Of a stretch of DNA of 6,849 nucleotides, positions 1 through 6,300 are shown piece by piece. The stretch's first letter is position 1, and the number at the start of each line of letters is the position of its first letter. The DNA is taken from NCBI GenBank assembly GCA_947490035.1, contig CANLGS010000223.1, positions 1-6,849 of the forward strand, in the 5' to 3' direction. Made by a program: the position numbers and the translations under genes. The DNA comes from Gemmataceae bacterium. GTDB taxonomy: Bacteria; Planctomycetota; Planctomycetia; Gemmatales; Gemmataceae. The notes under the pieces were generated by a model. The model was not told where the DNA came from, ran no database searches, and was given only the letters and a program-made list of their open reading frames with translations.

Positions 1-259
1 CGTAGCGCCCGCCCGGTCCGGCGGTCGGGGCCGCCGCCGACACGAACAGCGGCGGGTCCACAAGGTCGGTCGCAAACACCAGTTGGGCGCTGAACGCGGT
101 GAAGTCGGTGAGCAGCGGAACGCGCACGTCGAAGGAGAAGGGCGTTCCGGGGGTGTAGGTGGCGGGCACGTCCGCGAAGTACGGCAGCGATTCCGCCCGT
201 GCGGGACTCGTTCAGCAGCCGAGGAGCGCGGCGGCGACCGCGTAAACCATCCGTGTCAT
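1..259 (-). pseudogene. 5' part of a secreted protein gene with an in-frame TGA in the signal peptide (runs off the left edge)
   Basis: On the minus strand an ATG at 259-257 opens the frame MTRMVYAVAAALLGC. It is closed by TGA at 214-212 and then stays open to the window edge. After the stop the same frame reads TSPARAES and continues with typical coding composition (GC-ending codons; Tyr, Phe, Asp and Val rich). Read through, the first 22 codons form a textbook Sec signal peptide: basic start, hydrophobic core and an A-R-A cleavage site before Glu-Ser. The mature part contains YTPGTPFSFDVRVP and SAQLVFATDLVDPP. This alternating beta-strand style resembles the cohesin-like or PEP-CTERM-type surface proteins common in planctomycetes; that family call is an inference from style. 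A TGG (Trp) to TGA change would explain the stop. The only later start seen, GTG at 169-167, would remove the signal peptide. A weak GAGAG lies about 9 bases before the ATG. The alternatives are a sequencing error or true readthrough. Confidence 0.6.
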
Positions 260-266
260 TGCGGGA

Positions 267-340
267 CTCTCTTGTGCGTCTCGGGCAATCCGCTTTCAAC
301 CCTGACAGTTCGCCGAGGTGAGGGCATTCGCACAAGGGAG
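267..340. repeat. Imperfect 12-bp inverted repeat in the divergent intergenic region
   Basis: CTCTCTTGTGCG at 267-278 is matched by CGCACAAGGGAG at 329-340. The arms pair at 11 of 12 positions, the exception being a T-G pair, and 50 bases lie between them. The repeat sits just upstream of the start of the broken secreted-protein gene, within the 253-bp gap (260-512) between two divergent genes. It could be an operator, a structured leader for the minus-strand gene, or chance. The rest of the gap holds a 12-bp perfect palindrome, CGCTCGCGAGCG, at 411-422 and the TATAAT described separately. I see no tRNA or other RNA gene in it. Confidence 0.3.
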
Positions 341-461
341 AACCGGTAAAATCCACCCAATCAACCTAACCAATACAGTCTGCGCGACAGGTCCGCGCGG
401 CGCCCGGAGGCGCTCGCGAGCGTTTCGACGGTTAGGAGCGGAAACGGTCGGGCGGTTTAGG

Positions 462-467
462 TATAAT
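462..467 (+). promoter_or_regulatory. Candidate -10 element (TATAAT) for the zinc-ribbon gene
   Basis: A perfect TATAAT lies 45 bases upstream of the ATG at 513, in a region that is otherwise GC-rich, so a chance match is uncommon. It would place transcription initiation near 474 and give a leader of about 40 bases. No TTGACA-like -35 box lies at the usual distance; the bases there read about GGAAAC (440-445). There is also no extended -10 TG. It is therefore a plausible but incomplete housekeeping promoter. Confidence 0.4.
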
Positions 468-512
468 GACCATGTGTCACACCTATGAGCGCCCACCCGG
501 TCTGAGTACCCA

Positions 513-947
513 ATGCCAAACGCCACACTCCCGGCGGTCGAGAAGCAGCAACGCCGCGTCGAGGCCGCGATCGAGCGGCTTCGCGTCGTCGTCGTCAAGT
601 CGCGCGCGTCCGCCGACGTCGCGGAAGAGGCCGCGAAGGCGATCGAACACCTGAACGAGTTGTACGCGGAGATCAAGGACACGTTCACGCCCGAAGACGT
701 GCGCTACGCGAACGTGCTGCGCGGCTACCTGGGCGAGCGCATGGCGGCGCACGAGCCGAAGACCGCGCACACCAAGAAGGCCAAGCGGAAGGGCGACAAA
801 CTCGACCACTGCTGGCGGTGCAAGACGCCCGTGGACGAGCGGTTCTCCGACGAGTGCCCGTCGTGCAGCGAGAAGGCGTACAAGTGGCGCACGTGCCCGA
901 TCTGCAACGCCTGCGGCTGCCAGCGCGCCGGCAAAGTCCTGATTTGA
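513..947 (+). CDS. Hypothetical helical protein with C-terminal zinc ribbon
   Basis: The protein has 144 residues and I do not recognise it as a named family. Residues about 7-56 are charged and helix-forming (VEKQQRRVEAAIERL and the AEEAAKAIEHLNEL segment), suggesting a short coiled coil or helical bundle. Residues about 85-96 are a lysine-rich linker. The C-terminal third carries eight cysteines in CxxC-type pairs: C100/C103 (CWRC), C115/C118 (CPSC), C128/C131 (CPIC), then C134 and C136 (CGC). This is the pattern of a treble-clef or zinc-ribbon module binding one or two zinc ions. No signal peptide or membrane segment is seen, so it should be cytoplasmic. The start is well constrained: an in-frame TGA at 486-488 lies upstream and ATG 513 is the first start codon after it. 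No Shine-Dalgarno sequence is visible. The gene stands alone, divergent from the broken secreted-protein gene and convergent with the transporter. A role in nucleic-acid or protein binding is only a guess. Confidence 0.8.
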   Translation: MPNATLPAVEKQQRRVEAAIERLRVVVVKSRASADVAEEAAKAIEHLNELYAEIKDTFTPEDVRYANVLRGYLGERMAAHEPKTAHTKKAKRKGDKLDHCWRCKTPVDERFSDECPSCSEKAYKWRTCPICNACGCQRAGKVLI

Positions 948-950
948 TCG

Positions 951-1074
951 AAGAGAAGAATGGCCCGCTGATGACGCAGATGGGAGCGCAGATGAAATCA
1001 GATAAGACAAGATTTGTTCTTATCTGATTTCATCTGCGCTCCCATCTGCGTCATCAGCGGGCCATTCTTCTCTT
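951..1074. repeat. Long near-perfect palindrome between convergent genes (possible bidirectional terminator or mobile palindromic element)
   Basis: Bases 951-1007 are exactly complementary to 1018-1074: 57 bp with no mismatch, around a 10-base centre at 1008-1017. The centre can itself pair ACAA with TTGT if one T is bulged. The left arm begins 3 bases after the stop of the zinc-ribbon gene (945-947). The right arm ends on the first base of the transporter's stop triplet (1074-1076 on the plus strand). Both mRNAs would therefore end in the same sequence, beginning AGAGAAGAATGGCCCGC after the stop. Each arm is about half GC by hand count, clearly lower than the flanking genes. Each arm also contains CGCAGATG twice at a 12-base step (975-982 and 987-994) and a further CAGAT at 999-1003. 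It is far longer than an ordinary intrinsic terminator and lacks a clear T-run. It may still end transcription from both sides, or give an RNase III-type duplex. The lower GC and internal repetition suggest a dispersed element. Confidence 0.85.
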
Positions 1075-2606
1075 TATTCCGGGAGCGGCTTTCCCTTCGT
1101 CTCGGGCGCGATTGCGATCAGCACCAACCCCACGACGTACACACCCGCGACGAGCGCGCACGCCCGCGAATAGTCCTTGTCGAAGTACGCGAGCAGGTTC
1201 ACCATCTGAAGGTTGCCGGCGGCGGCGATGATGCGCCCGAAGTTGAACCCGAAGCCCTGACCGGTCGCCCGCACCGCGGTCGGGAACAACTCCGGTAGGT
1301 ACAGCGGCAGCCAGCCGTAGAACGACGCCGAAATCATCCCCAGCACGCCCGCGAACATCACGAACACCCAGTCGAACGGCGGCTTCCCACCTTCGTAGAA
1401 CCGGCCCTGCTGGTAGAACGCGACCATCGCGATCATCGACAGCACGCACAGCGCCGCGTAAACCGGGCGCCGGCCGAGCGGAGCGCAGAGCAACGCGCCG
1501 ACCAAACACCCGATTGCGGCGCCGATGGCCGATGACATCTGAAGCCACGCCCGCGCGTCCGGTGACTTCCCGCCCGGCAGGTCGCCGACCCACTGATACA
1601 TCCACATCAACCCGGCCCATGTGCCGAGGAGCGGGACGCCACTCAAACCCGCGGCGAGGAGCATTCGTCGAAGTGTCAGCGAACGCACTTCGGGAGAAAG
1701 CCCGCTTCGCGAGAGGTATCCGCGAGCCGGGTAGAGGTAGCCGAGAATCACCACCACCAACCCCACGAGCGAACCGGCGAGGCGGATCGCGAGGTGCAGG
1801 TCGCTCACGGCCCACAGCACGATCACCCCGCCCGCGGCGGCGGTGCCGACCAGTACACCGAGCAGGTCGCGCTCGGACCAGAACGCGGCCCGACCCGCGT
1901 TCTTCTCGTGCGCCCACTTCTCGGACTCCGGCACGAACAACCGGATGACCATCGTCAGCATCGCCGGCAGCGCGCCGACGAGCATCAAGAGGCGCCAGTT
2001 GTTGTTCGCGGTGAGCGCCGTGGCCCAGTCGTTCGGCATTCCCACGGTCGTGAGCCAGCCTTGAATCTCCGCGGGCGCGGTACGATTCGGGCTGAGGCCG
2101 AACGCGATGCCGGCGCAGATCAGGTAGCCCAAATTCCCGAACGCGCCGATTAAGCCGGCCATCAGCGCGCGCGACGCGCCCGGCCACAGTTCCATTACCA
2201 GCGCGACACCGAGCGCCCACTCGCCACCCATCCCCAGCGCGCCGAGGAACCGAAGAACCGCGAGTTGCTCCGGTGACTGCGACGCGGCCGACAGCCCGCT
2301 ACACACGGAGTAGAGCAGGATGCTCACGGTCATGGCGCGGACGCGGCCGATCTTGTCGCCGAGCCAGCCGAACAGCACACCGCCGGTCGCGGCGCCGACG
2401 AGGAAGCACGCGAGTACGATTCCGAACCACTTATCGACATTCTCTTTGGTCGTCACGGGGTCGGAGGGGTCGCGGAGCCATTCACCGAGCGCGTCCTTGC
2501 CGACGAGCGGGAACAGGCCCATCTCCATGCCGTCGAACATCCAGCCGAGCAGCGCGGCGAGCAGCGCGAGGTTGCGACCGCGGGTCGTGGCAGCAGGCAG
2601 GCTCAT
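1074..2606 (-). CDS. Major facilitator superfamily transporter, sugar/organic-acid:proton symporter type
   Basis: This 510-residue inner-membrane transporter carries clear MFS signatures. The loop 2-3 motif GWLGDKIGR spans 80-88. R119 with GMGGEW (125-130) lies in helix 4. PESEKW (226-231) follows helix 6. A degenerate second loop motif, APLGRRP, spans 375-381. PELFPTAVRATG (438-449) lies before helix 11, and PETKG (501-505) is at the C-terminus. These are typical of the sugar-porter and metabolite:H+ symporter branches, so proton-coupled uptake of a sugar or organic acid is likely; the substrate cannot be read from sequence. The central loop is unusual: residues about 247-268 and 272-293 are two further hydrophobic segments, which would give 14 helices instead of 12. 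The loops after helices 1 and 5 are also long. Start ATG 2606-2604 precedes a normal short N-terminus, with only a weak GGTGGA about 8 bases upstream. The TAA stop overlaps the palindrome by one base. The gene is divergent from the lipoprotein gene. Confidence 0.92.
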   Translation of the reverse strand: MSLPAATTRGRNLALLAALLGWMFDGMEMGLFPLVGKDALGEWLRDPSDPVTTKENVDKWFGIVLACFLVGAATGGVLFGWLGDKIGRVRAMTVSILLYSVCSGLSAASQSPEQLAVLRFLGALGMGGEWALGVALVMELWPGASRALMAGLIGAFGNLGYLICAGIAFGLSPNRTAPAEIQGWLTTVGMPNDWATALTANNNWRLLMLVGALPAMLTMVIRLFVPESEKWAHEKNAGRAAFWSERDLLGVLVGTAAAGGVIVLWAVSDLHLAIRLAGSLVGLVVVILGYLYPARGYLSRSGLSPEVRSLTLRRMLLAAGLSGVPLLGTWAGLMWMYQWVGDLPGGKSPDARAWLQMSSAIGAAIGCLVGALLCAPLGRRPVYAALCVLSMIAMVAFYQQGRFYEGGKPPFDWVFVMFAGVLGMISASFYGWLPLYLPELFPTAVRATGQGFGFNFGRIIAAAGNLQMVNLLAYFDKDYSRACALVAGVYVVGLVLIAIAPETKGKPLPE

Positions 2607-2746
2607 GGGAAGCGTCCACCGGGGATGATGAGTGCAGAATCGGGGAACGGCGCGGGCCGGGCAAGGGGGAACCGGAAATCATCCCGGCTTGCACGGCCCG
2701 TGGTGGTCGCTATGGCCGGGAACCCAAACCCCGACCGTGGCCGCCT
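2607..2746. promoter_or_regulatory. Divergent intergenic region between transporter and lipoprotein genes
   Basis: These 140 bases must contain the promoters of both flanking divergent genes. GGGATGAT at 2622-2629 and ATCATCCC at 2678-2685 form an 8-bp inverted repeat that could be an operator serving both genes. A small palindrome, CACGG-C-CCGTG, lies at 2692-2702. No convincing -35/-10 pair is visible: TTGCAC (2689-2694) followed 16 bases later by TATGGC (2711-2716) matches the consensus at only half of each box. Confidence 0.35.
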
Positions 2747-3232
2747 ATGCGTTTCCGCCCGACACTCGCGCTCGCGTTGCTCTCCGCCCTGATGGGGTGC
2801 GTCGGCCCGGCGCCGACGGGAACATTCGTCGAGTGCCGCGACGGTCTCGCGCCGACCACGCGCAAGGTAACGTGCGAGGCGTACTACGCGCTGGTCGCGA
2901 AGGGCACACCCGCCGTGACCGGGTCGTTCGGCGAACACCACCTCAAAAAGGGCGAGTGCATCGGCTTCCGGCGCGCGCCCGACGGGTCGATGGTCGCGGT
3001 CGCGCCGGGTCACACGCTCGCGCTGCCGCCCGGCGCCTACGCCTGGGAAGTGGTGCCGGGGTCGGTGCCGTCGCAGAACGCGCGGGTGTGGAACGAAGTG
3101 CGCGAGTGTAGTCTCGTGGCCGCGAAGGTGACCGCCGTCGTCGTCGGTGTGGTGTGCGTCTGCCTGGTGGCGTTCGTACTCCTGCTGGTCATCGCGGTGT
3201 CGTCGCACAAGGGTTTCGGCCGGGGGTGGTAA
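2747..3232 (+). CDS. Hypothetical lipoprotein with C-terminal transmembrane helix
   Basis: The protein has 161 residues and I do not recognise its family. The start chosen is ATG 2747-2749 because it gives a bacterial lipoprotein signal: MRFRPTLALALLSALMGC, with basic residues, a hydrophobic core and a lipobox L-M-G-C ending at C18. The frame is open much further upstream (to about 2273), but that part overlaps the transporter antisense and has poor coding character. Residues about 22-120 form a small extracytoplasmic region with Cys at 30, 43, 71 and 121 and a Gly/Pro-rich stretch, APGHTLALPPGAYAWEVVPG, at 86-105. Residues about 123-151 are strongly hydrophobic and include C137 and C139, followed by a short basic tail (HKGFGRGW). 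A lipid anchor at one end and a helix at the other is unusual. If both are used, the domain is tethered to the outer face of the cytoplasmic membrane twice. No Shine-Dalgarno is evident. A stem-loop follows 16 bases after the stop. Confidence 0.72.
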   Translation: MRFRPTLALALLSALMGCVGPAPTGTFVECRDGLAPTTRKVTCEAYYALVAKGTPAVTGSFGEHHLKKGECIGFRRAPDGSMVAVAPGHTLALPPGAYAWEVVPGSVPSQNARVWNEVRECSLVAAKVTAVVVGVVCVCLVAFVLLLVIAVSSHKGFGRGW

Positions 3233-3248
3233 GGGCGGTGTCGCTGGG

Positions 3249-3305
3249 GCCGCTCGCGGCTTCGCGAGTCGCACTCAGTGGGGTACTGGCGGAGCCGCGA
3301 GCGGC
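3249..3305 (+). terminator. Strong compound stem-loop downstream of the lipoprotein gene
   Basis: GCCGCTCGCGGCT at 3249-3261 is the exact reverse complement of AGCCGCGAGCGGC at 3293-3305. After one T-G pair the stem extends with CGC (3263-3265) to GCG (3289-3291), giving 17 bp. Inside the loop, GAGT (3266-3269) and ACTC (3273-3276) can form a second small hairpin. The stem starts 16 bases past the TAA of the lipoprotein gene and is followed by a T-enriched but not pure stretch, TTCCTTCTT (3306-3314). This fits a transcription terminator separating this gene from the large gene at 3383. It could also be a copy of a GC-rich palindromic repeat. Confidence 0.55.
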
Positions 3306-3333
3306 TTCCTTCTTCGGTTCTTGCAATTCGGCT

Positions 3334-3373
3334 CTCCGTGCATCATCCTGCATCTCTGGCTTTCCGCACGGAG
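3334..3373 (+). promoter_or_regulatory. Ribosome binding site of the large gene within a potential masking hairpin
   Basis: GGAG at 3370-3373 lies 9 bases before ATG 3383 and is the clearest Shine-Dalgarno candidate in the window; it supports that start. It is part of GCACGGAG (3366-3373), the exact reverse complement of CTCCGTGC at 3334-3341, with 24 bases between. In the mRNA these 8-bp GC-rich arms could pair and hide the ribosome binding site. The intervening bases contain TGCATC twice (3339-3344 and 3349-3354). Whether this is a regulatory switch, an operator or chance cannot be decided from one sequence. Confidence 0.4.
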
Positions 3374-3382
3374 TCTTCACCT

Positions 3383-6300
3383 ATGCGCTCGTCGCTCTCC
3401 CTTTGCGCGCTCCTCGCGTGCGCGTCATTCGCCACGGCCGACGGCCTCACACCGGCCGAGGCCGAAAAGCGGTTCAAGTTGCCCGACGGCTTCTCGGTGC
3501 GCACGGTCGCGGCCGAACCGATGATCCGCCAGCCGGTGAGCATGAGCTTCGACGCGCGCGGGCGCCTGTGGGTGCTGCAATACCTGCAATACCCGAACTA
3601 CGCGGGCCTCAAGGCGGTGAAGCAGGACCAGTACCTGCGCACCGTGTGGGACCGCGTGCCGGAAGCGCCGCCCAAAGGCCCGAAGGGCGCGGACAAACTC
3701 ACCATCTGCTACGACCCCGACGAGAACGGCGTCTTCCGCAAGTCGAAGGACTTCGTGACGGGATTGAACATCGCGTCTGGCTTCTGTCTCGGCAACGGCG
3801 GCGTGTACGTCGTTCAACCGCCGTACCTGCTCTTCTACCCCGACAAGGACGAAGACGACGTGCCGGACGGCGACCCCGAAGTGCTACTGAGCGGCTTCGG
3901 CATGGACGACACGCACTCGCTCGCGAACTCGCTGCAATGGGGGCCGGACGGCTGGCTCTACGGCGCCGCCGGCAGCACCAGCACGTGCAAGATCAAGCCT
4001 CCTGGTAAGGGCGAGCCGGGAGCGTCAGCGACCGGAGGTTCGGGAATTGTCGAGTTCCAGCAGGGGCTGTGGCGCTACCACCCGAAGACGAAGCGGTTCG
4101 AACTGTTCAGCGAGGGCGGCGGCAACACCTACGGCCTCGACTTCGACCGGAACGGTCAGGCCATCGCGGGGACCAACTACGGCGGGTTCGCGTGCCTTCA
4201 CCAGATGCAGGGCGCGTACTACGTGAAGGGCTTCAGCAAGCACGGCCCGCTGCACAACCCGTACACCTACGGCTATTTCGAGCACATCCCGTACACGGGC
4301 TTCAAGGGCGGGCACGTCACCTGCGGCGGCGTCCTCTACGACGCCGACGTGTACCCCGAACAGTACCGCGGGCAGTACATCGCCGCGAACCTGCTCTCTA
4401 ATGCGATCTACTGGCACAAACTCGACCCGCACAAGTCTTCGTTCCGCGCGAGTCACGGCGGCGACCTGATGACCACGACCGACACGCACTTCCGCCCGGT
4501 CGATTGCCTGCTGGGGCCGGACGGGTGCATCTACGTCGCGGACTTCTACGACCGCCGCGCCGCGCACCTCGACCCGGTCGATAACTGGGACAAGACCACC
4601 GGCCGCATCTACCGCATTGATTACAAATCTGTGCCGAAGCAAGAACCTTTTGACCTGCGGAAGAAGACCACTGCGGAACTCGCGGAGTTGCTCAAGCACC
4701 CGAACAAGTGGTGGCGGACCGAGGCGCGACGCCTCATCGCGGAACGCAAGGACACGAGCGTTCACACCAAATTGCGGAAGTGGCTCGTGACCGAGAAGGG
4801 GCAACTCGCGCTCGAAGCGTTGTGGACGCTCGCGTCGTCGGGCGGGTGGATCGAAGAGGACTTCGGCATCGTCGGGGATCACGCGAACGAGTACGTCCGC
4901 GCGTGGATGATCCGGCTCGTCGGCGACGACGAGAAGGTTCGCGAGAAGACGCTCGAAGAGTTCACGCGCCTCGCCGCGAGCGACAAGAGTTACGCGGTCG
5001 TTGCGCAACTCGCGTGTTCCGCGCGCCGGTTCACGCCGCCGCAGGAAGCCGCCGTCATCGACGCGATCATGGGAAACCCGCTTCTGAGCGACGACCCTGC
5101 GTTGCCGCTGCTCGTGTGGTGGGGGCTGGAGAGCAGCAACCGCCGCGACACCACCGACACGGTGCGGTTTCCGTATACGGTTCCGCCGAACGAGAAGCTC
5201 GCGGGCTTCTTCAACGAGCGGGTCGCGCGGCGGCTCATGTCCGGGAACATCGCTCGCGGCACCGTCCGCATCGGCACGCTATTCGAGCTGACGCTCGGCG
5301 CGAACGACGACATCGCCCCAGTGCTGCGGGGCATCGCGACGGCACTTCAGGCGCACCCACTGGATGAAGTACCCGCGGCGCTGCGCGAGCCGCTCGCGGA
5401 GTTACGCAAACAGCGGAAGAAGGATTTGGTGGTGCTGGAGGTGCTGGCGCGAATGAAGGACGCGCCGGCGCGGACTGCCCTCCGCGAGCTGGTCACCGAC
5501 GAGACCATCGGGGAAGGGAACCGGCTCCGCGCGATCGCGCTGTTGCGCGACGTGCGCGACCCGCGCGCGGAAGAACTGTTCCTGGAGCAACTCGCCGCGC
5601 AGAAGACGGACGCACTCCGCGTCGGGCTGCTCGGCGGCCTCGAAGCGTTCGAGCATCCGTCGGTCGGTGAGAAGGTACTCGCGAGCTATTCGACCTACTC
5701 GCCCGCGGTCAAGAAGAAGGCGGTGCAACTGCTCCTCACGCGCCCGGCATGGGCGCTGATGCTGTTGAAGGAAGTGGACGCCGGCAAGTTCCCGACAGCC
5801 GACGTGACCACCGACAACGCCCGTGCCGCGACGGTCCTCGGCGACAAGGACGTGACCGCGCTCGTGGAGAAACACTACGGCAAACTCGCGCCCGCGACGG
5901 CGGGCGAGAAGCAGGCCCGCATCACGTGGCTGAACGTCGCGCTCGGGCGCGCCAAACCTGGCGACCCCGCGAACGGCAAGGTGCTGTTCACCAAGCACTG
6001 CGCCGTGTGCCACCAACTGCACGGCGAGGGCGGCAAGGCTGGGCCGGACCTGACCACCGCCGACCGCAAGAACCGCGGCTACATGCTCGCGCAGATCGTG
6101 GACCCAAGCGGCTACATCCGCCCGGAGTTCGTCGTTCACACCGTGCTGACGAAGGACGACCGCAAGCTGTCCGGCATCGTCACCGAGACCGGCGAGTCGA
6201 TCACCCTCACCAACGTGGTGAACGATCAGGTGGTGAAGACGGTCGTCGCGAAGGCGGACATCGCGGACTTGAAGCCGTCGGCGGTGTCGCTGATGCCGGA

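Noticed and set aside
951..1074. CRISPR array or tRNA-like structure
   Set aside because: There is a single palindrome with no repeat-spacer periodicity and no cloverleaf; the 12-base sub-repeats are too short and too few.
1054..2220. 388-codon frame on the same strand as the transporter but shifted
   Set aside because: The transporter frame has membrane helices and MFS motifs throughout; the shifted frame is Arg-rich with no hydrophobic segments or motifs.
2689..2716. TTGCAC - 16 bases - TATGGC as a promoter for the lipoprotein gene
   Set aside because: Only three of six bases match the consensus in each box, which is not better than chance.
2273..2746. Upstream extension of the lipoprotein reading frame to 319 residues
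   Set aside because: The extension is antisense to the transporter start, is Arg/Ser-rich, and would bury the clear lipoprotein signal peptide that starts at 2747.
3154..4008. 284-codon plus-strand frame overlapping the start of the large gene
   Set aside because: It is out of frame with the conserved PVC-type domain and has shadow composition; the true frame begins at 3383.
4025..5008. Open frame on the minus strand (327 codons) opposite the dehydrogenase-like and repeat region
   Set aside because: Same pattern: antisense to conserved domain motifs, with low-complexity Arg/Val/Glu composition.
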